Part shown: piece by piece, positions 11,943 to 22,363 of the stretch
Layout of the letters: each line of letters starts with the position of its first letter
Numbering within the stretch: position 1 is the first letter of the stretch
From: Pholiota molesta
Lineage: Eukaryota; Basidiomycota; Agaricomycetes; Agaricales; Strophariaceae
NCBI GenBank assembly: GCA_014925825.1
Contig: JACGCK010000048.1
Location: 62,001 to 126,000 of the forward strand
DNA length: 64,000 nucleotides
Direction of reading: 5' to 3'
Notes under the pieces: generated by a model
Seen by the model: the letters and a program-made list of their open reading frames with translations, nothing else
The model's database searches: none
Told to the model about the DNA's origin: nothing
Translations under genes and position numbers: made by a program

Positions 11943-13478
11943 ATGGCGGCAGACTTTTGGGCCAGCTCGCATTAGTGAGGAGCAAGGAAAACTGTTCGTG
12001 CCAAACTCTCTACTCATGCCACTGTTCAGCAAAAAATGGATTGTTGACCGAGCTACTGTGCACCAGGCAAGATACGAAGACCTCCAATACGTCGAAGATC
12101 CAGAGTACCTCGACTACTTGGCCATCTATTTTGCCAACTGTAGCTACCACTCTTTTTATTTATTTTATGAAGGTGCAAAGACTGACAATGCGTTGTAGTA
12201 ATCACGAAACTCGGAAAGAAGCTCCAGTTCCGGCAGAGGGTAATTGCCACAGCTACGGTGTTCTTCCGCCGTTTCTATCTCAAGAACTCGTACAGCGAGA
12301 CGGATCCATTCACAGTGATAGCAGCATGCTGTTATCTCGCCGCCAAAGCTGAAGAATCACCTGTACATATTAAGGTCATTGTGTCGGAATCGCGCGCCTT
12401 ATTCAGTCGTGAGTCTCCGTCTTGTCGGCACAAAATATCTTGCCAATCCACATTCTGTTACATAGAGGAACACTACGGCGCCAAAGCATTCTCCTCTGAT
12501 AACGGAAAGATTGCAGAAATGGAGTTTTACCTGGTCGACGATCTCGAGTGTGACTTGGTCGTCTTCCATCCATATCGTACTCTGCTTGCTCTGTGTAAAA
12601 AGGAAGCTTCCGCCACCAGTTCATCTGCGTCAGAAGAAGGCGAAGCAGAAGATCTCGTCGGAGTAGGGATAGACGACGGGCCAAGATATTGGGGCACTGG
12701 CGATGGTCAGCTTGAATTTCCAACGACTTCATTACAAACCGCCTGGTATGCATTCTTGTCAATAGCCTCCAAGCCTGGTATCTCATAACATCTCAGGTCC
12801 ATAATCAATGACACATATAGATCCCAACTCTGCCTCCTCCATCCCCCACACCTAATCGCCATTGCCGCTATATATCTCACCTTCATCCTGCATCCCCCAA
12901 CACGGCCCGAGCAGACCCCATCATCCGAACACGAAACCTCGGAAGCCTCTGATTCCGCCTCCCGCCAACCACGCCGTTCCTCGCGGCAGGCCAACCACAC
13001 CAGCACCACATCCCAAACACCCTCCCCGAAGAAACGCCACGACCCCATCGCCTTCCTCGCAGACCTCAACGTCTCCCTCCCCGTCGTCGCCGTCATCGCC
13101 CAGGAGATCCTCGCGATGTACACGCTGTGGGACCGGTACAAGGAGGACATGGCGCCGGACGTGGCCAACCGGCGCGAGCACACGCACTCGCCCCTGCCCA
13201 GCGGCATGGCGGGCAGAAGCCCCGCGCGGCGGACGCTGAGCAGCGGCAGTCTGCGGATGGGCCCGGGGACGCCGGGGGCGGACGAGACGGGGAATGTGGT
13301 GGACGGGGGCGCGGACGGCGCGGGCGGGAACTATATTACGCCCGCGTTCCTGTCGGCCGTGCTGCAGCGCATGCGCCAGGCGCGGATGATGGAGATGACG
13401 CCGTCTGCGTCAACGCCGAGTACCGGGCGGCAGGTTGCGGTGAATAAGAGGCTGGAGAGGACGCAAGCTGCGGGGTGA
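11943..13478 (+). CDS. SSN8: Cyclin C (Mediator CDK8-module cyclin, Srb11/Ssn8 type)
   Basis: Regulatory cyclin that partners Cdk8 in the kinase module of Mediator, in the nucleus. Exons: 11943-11974, 12030-12139, 12199-12408, 12466-12745, 12797-13478; 437 residues. The spliced N-terminus reads MAADFWASSHYKKWIVDRAT, a hallmark of cyclin C. It is followed by 'EDPEYLDYLAIYFAN', 'ITKLGKKLQFRQRVIATATV', 'FFRRFYLKNSYSETDPF', 'AACCYLAAKAEESPVHIK', 'AEMEFYLVDDLECDLVVFHP' and 'IINDTYRSQLCLLHPPHLIA'. Together these are the two cyclin folds. The 57-nt third intron is a multiple of three without a stop, so it can be misread as coding. After about residue 240 the protein has a Ser/Thr/Pro-rich insert and a long C-terminal tail typical of basidiomycete copies. 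No damage seen. Confidence 0.95.
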
Positions 13479-14478
13479 CGCGATTGATGATGAGAGCTTT
13501 TTTTTTGTGAGTATGTATTGTGGGTGTATGTATTATCATTTTTGTCTTGCAGATATCAGATCAGATTGTTCGATGGATTTCAGATTGCTTTTACCGCTCA
13601 TCCATCGAATGCCTCATCAGTCGTGATCATCAGACCTATGGGTACTTGCAAAAGGGATTTCGAAGATGCTGCGCTAGCTCAACTGGACATCATGATCAAG
13701 TAGCTCTAAGCCTCCCGTGGTGCCGAACAGGCCCTAAGATGTATGTCGACTTCAACGGCTATCGCAATTGTTTGAGGCTCATCGTAACAATAGGCTATGC
13801 ATGTCAACACTACACTTCAGCCATCATACACAATGCACTGCCCAATTGTGCTGTGTGCATATTCACTAATCATATCTCCACGCTCATATTCAACACTGAT
13901 GTTTCTTACGACACACATATTTTTAACTTACATAGCATCAAGGAGATGCGCACCCCGAATGTTCAAACGATATTCCTGATATATTACGCGCTCCGAACAT
14001 CAAACCAAGCCTACATTGCCATGCAGGAAGCGGTAGTGGTCGTTGTATGTATGTTGTCCAGCTGAGTCCAGCCTCGGCGGCTCCCCGCGATACTTAGTAA
14101 TAATTAGACCTTGATGATACTTATCCTGAAGGGACGAACTTGTCTTATAACAACCACGTTGACAGCGAGGAGAGTCCTTCCCGGCCCCCTTGATAGAAGG
14201 TGCACATTCGCAGGACGGTCCGTGTTTCAATCTCCCTTCAAGCCCGATCTGAGTAATGTAACTTTAGAATACGCCCTCTCAGCACCCGCCGCAGAGCACA
14301 CGAGCTTGACGAACAATTACGAAGAGAATCATTACGACTTGAATTCCATTTCCTGCCACTTCTCCCCGCGGTAAGTTCCACACGAATACGAGTGTGAGCT
14401 TCTATCATACCATACCAGCTGCTGACCTTTTTCTTTCTAGCCTCCTTCATCCTCAGTCGAGTTCTATCACCAGATACG
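13479..14478. other. Intergenic, no supported gene
   Basis: One kilobase downstream of cyclin C and upstream of the F-box-like gene. Frames are short, base composition is non-coding and no splice-linked frame was found. It includes the promoter of the next gene. Confidence 0.5.
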
Positions 14479-15741
14479 ATGAGTTTCACCGACAGTGGAT
14501 GCAGCCTCCCGCTTGAAATCATCGACCTGATCATGCGGGAGCTCGCCGCGGAGGAAGACGTGCTCTCGCTGAACCGGTGCACGCGTGTTTGCTTGAATTT
14601 CGCAGCAATCTGCCAGCAATACCTATTCCACACCATAAGCCTCTCGGACTCGACGACACTATCGCGCCAGTTTAGAGCGGTATTGGACCAAAACCCGCGC
14701 CTCGCAAAGCACGTCCGCAGCGTTAACTATTCCAATAAACTCAACTGCAGGAGCACCGTTCCGGTGTTGCATCGCTTGCACAGTGTGCACACGTTCATGC
14801 TCAAATTCAAGGACTATGGCGATGACAGTCAGCAAAACTGGGATACGATGCTCCCGGCATTACGGACATCCCTCTGCAATTTTTTCCAGTCCAATAGTAT
14901 CGTAGATTTCTCCGTTCGGGGCATCGAGAACGTGCCCCTCGGCATATTCTTTCACTTCCCCCACCTCAAAATTCTGACGCTCTCCAATGTCTCGGTATCA
15001 GACGCTGGGCCAGCGCCAGTTAACTTTCGTAAACCGAAATCCAACATCCATCTGATTTCTCTGAATATACGGGGCTGTTTGCCCGAGGTACAAAAACTCC
15101 TCGATGCAACCTACGAAGGATCAGGGCGACTATTGAATCTCAGGAACTTGGAGGACTTTTCCGTCACTGTCAATAGCTATGGGATGCCTGCCATTAGGTC
15201 GATATTGTCATTTTCCGAGTGTCTTGCATCAATTCATGTTCATGGTATGCAATTTCTCGGTTATCTCTTTACGTATTTACTAAGCCCGCGCTTTTGTTCA
15301 TTAGGTTTTGATATCGAGTGGCTCGGAAATTTAGCTCGAAATCTCACCACTGGCTCTCTACAAACGCTGAAAAGAATCCAAATGAATATGGTGATCGAAT
15401 TGGAAGATGATCCATACAAGCATCTTATCCAAGAACTGAACCTCATCAGCGGCCGTAACGTGTTAGAAGAAGTGGACCTGATCATAAATGTCGAGACGGA
15501 CGGCAGGTGCAGGACGGACATGGAAAGCTGGTCACAGCTCGACGTCGTCCTTTCCGCAAAGGATGCATTTCCTTTCCTACGCTATGTTGGATTATTATTG
15601 ATTACGAACTCGTATTCCTGCGATTATACACAGCTGCATGAAAGGCTTGACGAGATCGCGGAGAATGGGTTTCCTCGGTTACAGAGCAGGGGATCGGAGG
15701 TGGAGTTTTCGTGCAAAGTGGAGGCGAATGAAGTTATATGA
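14479..15741 (+). CDS. F-box-like protein with leucine-rich C-terminal part
   Basis: Likely substrate-recognition subunit of an SCF-type ubiquitin ligase, by family. The N-terminal 50 residues, 'LPLEIIDLIMRELAAEEDVL' then 'LNRCTRVCLNFAAICQQYLF', match the F-box pattern LPxEIxxxI...L.....V.....A......LF. The rest has Leu-rich segments ('FPHLKILTLSNVSVSD', 'LRNLEDFSVTVNSYGMPA') as in the large agaricomycete F-box/LRR-like families. The reading frame is open throughout (420 residues). A GTATGC...TTAG intron at 15245-15304 is exactly 60 nt and its removal leaves 'HVHGFDIEWLG', so the spliced product is probably 400 residues. Its target is unknown. Expanded F-box families are common in mushrooms. 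Confidence 0.7.
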   Translation: MSFTDSGCSLPLEIIDLIMRELAAEEDVLSLNRCTRVCLNFAAICQQYLFHTISLSDSTTLSRQFRAVLDQNPRLAKHVRSVNYSNKLNCRSTVPVLHRLHSVHTFMLKFKDYGDDSQQNWDTMLPALRTSLCNFFQSNSIVDFSVRGIENVPLGIFFHFPHLKILTLSNVSVSDAGPAPVNFRKPKSNIHLISLNIRGCLPEVQKLLDATYEGSGRLLNLRNLEDFSVTVNSYGMPAIRSILSFSECLASIHVHGMQFLGYLFTYLLSPRFCSLGFDIEWLGNLARNLTTGSLQTLKRIQMNMVIELEDDPYKHLIQELNLISGRNVLEEVDLIINVETDGRCRTDMESWSQLDVVLSAKDAFPFLRYVGLLLITNSYSCDYTQLHERLDEIAENGFPRLQSRGSEVEFSCKVEANEVI

Positions 15742-16206
15742 ATTGATGAGGCTTGTTAATGATTCAGATCTCGGACATGACGAGGTTAACGCTTTAATGA
15801 ATAGTGATATATATTTGTCGGTGATGGATAAACGGAATATCAACCACCTCAAGCCAGATTGATAGTTCGTGAGTATACTTATGCTAGTAATGCACGTTAC
15901 TCAGCCTTGGTCAAAACTTCATGAACGATGTACAAAATTCCATTCAAAACACTTCCTACAGTAAAAATACACACAAAATACAAATAATCCAGATATATCT
16001 GCATGATCATTTTTTTGATACTCAGGGGTGATGAGGCGGGCTCCTTCGTGGTGAGCGAGAGCGACCACGTCGCGGCTGATTTCTTCCTACAGGCGATTTA
16101 GAACGGGATCTGGAGCCAGTGTGGTACGGATGACGCCCCCGGACAGCGTGAGCACTGGCATGTGCGCGCGAAGGGGAATGGTTTCGACCAGATGAGAGCT
16201 GATGAT
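15742..16206. other. Intergenic between convergent genes
   Basis: 3' flanks of the F-box-like gene and of the secreted-protein gene. On the minus strand a short Arg/Ser-rich frame ('SRSRSKSPVGRNQPRRGRSR') lies just beyond the stop of the secreted-protein gene; no splice site connects it convincingly, so it is not annotated. Confidence 0.45.
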
Positions 16207-16975
16207 CTATGGCTGGGCGTCTTGCCTTCCTTTGGGCTTGCGGTGCATGCAAATCAGGGTTGTGTGTGGAGGAGACACTGTGAACTGTTGGCTGTGTTGA
16301 GCTTTCTGCTTGGGCTTTGGGCTGCCTTTTCTTTTGGGCTTGGCTACGAGTGCACGGAGATCGTCAAGCGGGATTGTGGGCGTATGACCAGGATGGAGCG
16401 CTTCAAAGCCAGGGTGCGGGCTAGAGGGTGGCACATTAGGAGGAGGGGGACTCCAACCAGCATGAGGCTCTAAGATATTGTTATTTTGATGAGCTTGACG
16501 TTGTGAGGACGCGGTGAAGATGGTACATACCCATTGCCACCTTGAGCGCCTCAACCCCAGCGTGGGGCATAGGGACTTCTGTTACACCCGTCGTGTCACT
16601 TTTCCAAGGCTTCATACCCACAGGTCGAGCTTCCTTCTCCGGGCTGAGCGCAACGTTCCCATACAAAGACGTCTCAGGGTGGAAGGCCTTCACGTCCTGT
16701 TGTGGTGGATCGTGGGGCAATTTTTTAGATATCATAGCAATCCCGTATTTCCCATTATCCCGTGGTCCATCGAGGACGACACCTGGGTGTATGGTGACGT
16801 CTTTCGGAGCTCCGTGCTCGTACTCGCCAGGTCTGACCCCGACGATATCGCCTGTGCCATAAGTCTGGACAGGCAACTCGTGGCCTGAGTTTGAGTCACC
16901 TTCGCTTGTCGGCACTGGTATAGCGATGACCCGCACCAGGACGCTCAAAGCGATTAAGCAGATTCGGAAGTACAT
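16207..16975 (-). CDS. Small secreted protein, unknown function
   Basis: Exons (minus): 16975-16531 and 16469-16207, phase 1 at the junction, 235 residues. The start is the Met of MYFRICLIALSVLVRVIAIP because a clean signal peptide begins there (hydrophobic core, then Ala-Ile-Pro); the frame is open 24 residues upstream. The mature part is Pro/Gly-rich and polar, with 'GTGDIVGVRPGEYEHG', 'DVTIHPGVVLDGPRDNGKYG' and 'EVPMPHAGVEALKVAMG'. The C-terminal part is proline-rich and carries a basic block 'KPKRKGSPKPKQK'. No transmembrane helix follows, and Cys is nearly absent, unlike many disulfide-rich fungal effectors. Not recognised; role unknown. Confidence 0.6.
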
Positions 16976-17992
16976 CTTATCTGGTAAAGTATTTTCAAGA
17001 TGAGTCGTTTTGGGTATGATAGATAACATGTTGTATCCTCGCACCAAAGTATTCGGAAGGTCAAATGAAAATCGTGGCGTCGAAAGAGTCCAGCTCGCTT
17101 TCGTGATGGTGTAAAGTCCAGCTTTGCACGACGATGATAGAGACTAGCTCTGTGAAGACCGAGGAATAAGTTCAAGGGCCTTATAAGTAAATCACAGGCT
17201 GTCGGCGCCGATTCAGGATACTTACCTATTGCATAGCCTTCTTTTCCCGAAAGTGATTCTATCGGAAGGTTTAAGCCTTTCCGGAGAAGAATTTGCTGAC
17301 TCAGTCGTCAAGTCGAGATGAATTCGCTGGCAGCCACACTTGAAAGTAAAGTTAGAAGATCATTCAAACGTCGAAGCCTTCATGATCATCCACAACGCAC
17401 CAAAATGAGACACTGGATGACAGATGGTACAATAGTTGGGGCTGTGGGCTCTCAGTGTGAGAAGCTTGTAGAACAGCCATTTGAAGCAGTTGGGAGATCA
17501 TGATGAAAAAGATCATGAATTTTTGATGCATTCCCATCAATGGCCCGCTTTTCCGTAATCTGCGCGCGGGCAGTCTGGGCGTTGGGCGATCTTTCAGATA
17601 AAAGTAATTTTATGTCAAGCCTGTACATGTCGATGGAGTTGCTTTACTTATTATTGGAATAGGTGAGAGTAACGACTCTTATATGATCTTTCGAAGCATA
17701 ATAAGAACAGCCAAACTGCGTTAGAAGAGCGAGTATGCCCAGAAAGCCCTTTTACACATATATAATTGTAGATCGTGTAGGAGATTGCTATGCGAAGAAA
17801 GGCAGATTGCGAAAAGACATACCCCTAGCCATCTGCTAGAATCTCTTGTGGACGGAAAAACCTGTAGAACGATGGATAGAAAAAGGATTAGAATGTTTTC
17901 GGAATGAAAGTTGATTTTACAGAATACAGGTACACTGCTAATAATGGCTACAGCTCAATGAGTCCAAACACGAAGGAACGAAGGAGGCACAA
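16976..17992. other. Intergenic, no supported gene
   Basis: About 1 kb upstream of the secreted-protein gene and downstream of the large disordered-protein gene. AT-rich, with no frame or splice series that looks coding. Confidence 0.5.
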
Positions 17993-20900
17993 TCATGAGG
18001 CGGAGCGAGGTAGATGCTGATTGTTGAGGGGTAACTTGTCTCCTAGAACCTGCCTGAGGAGCAGCTCAACCCTTTCACGCTCTTCGCGAGCGCGCTGGAG
18101 CTCCTCTAGCACCCGCATCTCTCGCTGCTCATAAACTTCTCCCATTATTCCGAGGCTCCCCAACGCGACGTCGAGTGCGCGCCTGAGGCTTTCCGCAGAA
18201 CCAGAACTTCCATCAGAGCCGTCCCCACCAGAAGAACCAGAGGATACCATCAACCGATCGACCAATGATGACTTATCGGGGCGCGTTGCCCGCCTTTGTG
18301 AGGCTACATGAGTGAATCCAGCGCGAATTTGACTCATGCTCGTCGAGTTTATGATAAGAGGCTGCCTTCGGATCGAACGAGATCTAAGACTATGCAACCT
18401 TGTGGTGTGTGAAGGTGAGGCCAGGAGGACCATAGTCGCGTCTGTCTGGCGATCCAAGGCTTGGAACTAAGTTCATATGATATGAGCACCGATGCAAGAA
18501 AATGATGAACAGATCAGAAAACTGACCGCTTGAATGAGGTTCTCCCATCCAACTTCCCATTTCCTTCGCCGCTTGCTTATGTTCCGAACAAAGGCAGGGT
18601 GATATTCGAGATCGAGCAGGTCCTCGTAATCTTCGTCTTCATCTTCGTCAACCCATTCTGCATCATCTTCGACATCTGTGGATTCTGTGGCAGAAGTTGT
18701 CACTATAGGAGGCGGTAAAGGCGCGCTTATAGTATGATCTGGCTGCACGCTGTTCGGGCGCTCCTCTCCCGCGGTGCTCGTCTCCTCTCCAGAAGACGAA
18801 AGCTCGGGGCTCGTCTCTCTGGGCTGCGTGCTCTCGACCCGCGGGGGCGGCTTTCGGCTGTACGAATGTCGCTTGGCCTGGTAACCACCGTCCTTCTTCT
18901 TGCCGGATATGAAACTCGGTGGGAGCGGTAACGGAATAGGCTGGTGACTCGGACTCGACTGGATACTGGCGGTGTCTGCCATCGCGGCGGCCATCGTCCT
19001 CTGTGTGTGCAGATACGCCCAATGATTATAGAGGTCGGATGGCAGTGGCGTTGCTCGGGGAGATAAAGTGGAGTCCGTGATGTTGCCCTGGTTGTTCTGC
19101 GCGAACACTTGCCACTGCCTGGCGACCTGTTCTGTGACGGTCGGCTGCTGCTCGAGCGCGCCGGGGAAGAACCGGCCTGGGATCTGTCGGTTTCGACGGA
19201 CGTGCGCGAAAGGGAAGGGATAAGGCGAGCCAGCGGCAGCGGCTCTCATCCTGTACGCAGGCAAGTCATTGGCGATACCATATGCTGATAGTAATGGTGA
19301 TGGCGAAGGTGCGGCTGTCTGGCTATGGGGCGTAGGAGGGATGGGGGCGTCAGGGCGGGGCGAGTGGAGATAGGCGCGGATGTAAGCCGAGGTCGCATCC
19401 TCGCCGTAGCTTTGGAAGTCGTCTGGATATATCTGAGGAGGGTGATAACGGCCGTTGCCATTTTGGTATGGCTCCTGAGCATACGCATAATCCTGGCGCG
19501 GCGGATAGTTTTGGTATTGGTTTCCATTAGTATTAACTTGAGGTTGTTGACGTGAGTCTGTGTACTGAGAAGGACGCTCTGAGGACTGAGTTGGCTGCGG
19601 AGGTGTAGGATCTATCGGTGACGGCTCTTGCAGAGCACTTTCTACTCCTAACATGACATGGTCGGTAGATCCATTTCTAGGTTTGGCACGAGGCGCGATG
19701 AGGGCAGGAGTCATGGTAGGAACGTTCTGTTTAGGATAATATGCGCCTCGATCTTCTCCAGGTAGCGCAACCATTGGTGACGTTGGGGTAAAAGTGGCAT
19801 CGTCTTCATTGCTATCACGGTCTTCGTACTGCCCGTGGTCGTCCTCCTTATGAGGAGATTTATCTTCATCACGATGTTCGAGCTGGTTATTATGCGAAGC
19901 AGCAGTATCATATCTTTGGCTGCTGCCATCTGGGTCGAGATCGGAAGACGGCGTAGGCGATGATGAATGGAATGGTTGCTCCACACCCTGATCGTTTACT
20001 TGCCAGTTGGAATGGCCATTGCCATTATTTTTAGCGGTCACTTCGTCCTCCTCCTGCACGGGGAAAAAGCGATCGGGTGTACGAGTAGGTAAGTTCTGCG
20101 CAGGAGGCGTCGGGTTGGCCATCGACACCGCCTGACGCGGCTCAGCATTGGGTTGCCTCCGCATGACGGGCTGTTCGCGGTTGGCGAATTGTGCAAGATA
20201 GCTCGACGGATGGGGCTCGCCTGGAACAACGATGGGAACATGTCCGACAGGCGGTTCCGGGGTGTGGGATGGCCCCTGGCCTTGTGCGGGAGGGAACACG
20301 TTCGGAGATGCAGCAGGTCGATCGCGGGCTTTGGGACTGTCGCGAGACAACTGCAGCTGCTGCTGTTGCTGCTGATCTCGCCATCCACGCTGTTGCCCAT
20401 TGTCAGGATTGGGCGGACTCGTCCGCTCAGGCGGGCCGCGGGCGCGGTCGTTATTGCCTCCTTTGCCCGATGGAGGTGAATCTCCGCGAGTGCCGGTGTT
20501 ATAAGAATACGGGTGGCCGGGCTGAACAGACTGATATTGCTGCTGATCAGCGCGCTCGATGTCGGCCAAGAGCTCGGGTGTCATTTCAAGATACTCTAAT
20601 TGTTGATGTAGCTTATTTGGATAAGATGCTGCGGGCGCACGGGGGGACGGGCGAGGATAGTGAGCATTTACGTTGGGCTGACTGTGGGCCTGCTGCGGAC
20701 CAGGAGGAGGAGACAGCCGGCGTTCATCAGTGAAAGGGGGAGGATTAGGATGTGGGGGGGTTGGAAGAAGTCGAGCAACTGCTCCAAGAGGAGGCGAGCG
20801 CCTTGCGCCCGGAATCGGTATCGTCGGGCTAGGTTGTTGCTGTTGCTGATAATCATGATCTTGCGATCCTGGCTGAGGAAGGAAGTGATTGATAGATGGG

Positions 20901-21217
20901 ACCATTGGCATGGATAGTGCCTTCACCGCTCTTGGCCTCTCGCGAAGAGATGGCGATGGAGAAGCCTCTCTGGCTGCATGGTTGAGCATGGCTCCTAAAA
21001 AAATGGCACGATCAGCACTTATCCGACCCCAGCAATCGAATGATAAGAAAGAGGTTCCCAACCCCTAGTCAATCAAGATGAAAAGGAGGCCGCCCATCTT
21101 CAATCGTAGGCACAAGACCGCCCATGTGACGGTGAAAGAATGATGATAAACCAACATACCCTGCGTTAATTGCTGTGTCTGTGGTCTCCGAGCTCGTTGT
21201 GGGGATTGACTAGCCAT
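17993..21217 (-). CDS. Large disordered Pro/Gln-rich protein, unknown
   Basis: Exons (minus): 21217-21160, 20994-18527, 18466-17993; phases 1 and 0 agree, total 3000 nt, 999 residues. The start MASQSPQRARR was chosen because its 58-nt exon splices in frame to 'AMLNHAAREASPSPS'. Most of the protein is low complexity: Pro-, Gln-, Ser- and Asp-rich, with runs such as QQQQQ and 'EWVDEDEDEDYEDLLDLEY'. Near the C-terminus there is a compact conserved-looking block, 'HPAFVRNISKRRRKWEVGWE', continuing 'NLIQAFQALDRQTDATMVLL' across the last intron. A Glu/Arg-rich coiled coil ('REMRVLEELQRAREERERVE') ends the protein. This suggests a nuclear or scaffold protein, but no family was recognised. The first intron is long for this genome (165 nt). 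Confidence 0.7.
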
Positions 21218-22363
21218 GACTCTGCGGGGAGTCTTGTTGGTCTGTATGAAGGGAAGCAGGGAGATGCGATTGAACGAGAAAACGAGGAGCGATTTCTATA
21301 GCGTTGGGATCATAAAAGGCGCGTTTCCAACGTGTACACTGTCAGCGCACCACACTGAGGGGGAACAACGAGGTCGGCAGCCCGGTTTGGAAGTCCAATT
21401 ATGCCTCGAGGCAGGTTCGGCTCTTTCGAGAGAGAACAAGGGGTGGCTGATTGTATTTGTCGTGTGTTTTCGAGCGGCGGTTGGTCGTCTTGTGGGGTAA
21501 CATTGAGTCTCTTTCATTTCCGGTTGACACGTACCTTCCATGAATAAAAAGCACTGAGAAAGAAGAAAAGGCCTGGAAAATACAAAAAACAAAGTCGAAC
21601 CGTGGTAACATGTAAGTGCTTATCTTTGGCTAGAGTGGGTAAACTTTCACAGACCTGCCATTTTTATGAAGAGACCATCAAGACATGTAAACAATTCCCT
21701 AGTTAAATTGAAATGTCAAGTTCCAAGTGCAAACGAGCAAATTTGAGCTGAGTACATAACTGGTTATTTCTTTTTGTAATGCATAAAAAGAAGGTGGATG
21801 TTAGGTTTTAGTTGAAGTCAAGAAAGAGGACAGAAAGGAGGCTCGAGGACCCCTGACATTTGGATCAGAGTTTGGATCACAAGATGGTCGAATTTCCGTT
21901 TTCGTGTCCGACGCCCCCAATTTCCAAAAGAAAAATCGAGCAGACTGCAGCCAGCCTACGTATCCAAAATCTCAAAAAAATAGTCCAAAATTGAGGATTT
22001 AGCGCTTAGCCTTGATGCATTGATGTAGCCTCCGGCGCCTAAATTATTGATTTTGGCATCCCTATGCAAAGAAAGCTTCGCATTAGCACGCAGAGACTAT
22101 CGTTAGTCAAAAAGTATTGATGAGATGCGTATAGAATATAAAGCAGTATTTTACTTTGAAAGGTCTTGATATCGTCGAGATTCGTGTGCAAGCATTAGAT
22201 ACATTGGGCGTTATTGCGAAAGAGAAAAAAATGATATGCGGTGATAAAGCAGCCTGAATGTGAATGCGAAAGCGGTGGGACAAAAGAAGTTGGATACAAC
22301 GCGATGACGAAAAAGTTGTCGCGACAAAAAGGGTTGCGTAATGCAATGAAAGGACTCGAGAAA
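21218..22363. other. Intergenic, no supported gene
   Basis: 5' flank of the disordered-protein gene and 3' flank of the acidic hypothetical gene. AT-rich, without a coding pattern. Confidence 0.5.

Noticed and set aside
13520..14065. Plus-strand frame of 181 codons downstream of cyclin C
   Set aside because: No family resemblance, AT-rich third positions unlike the neighbouring genes, and no splice partners.
16022..16252. Arg/Ser-rich minus-strand frame after the secreted-protein gene
   Set aside because: It resembles an RS domain, but no donor or acceptor joins it in frame to the upstream exon, and it is short with no start context.
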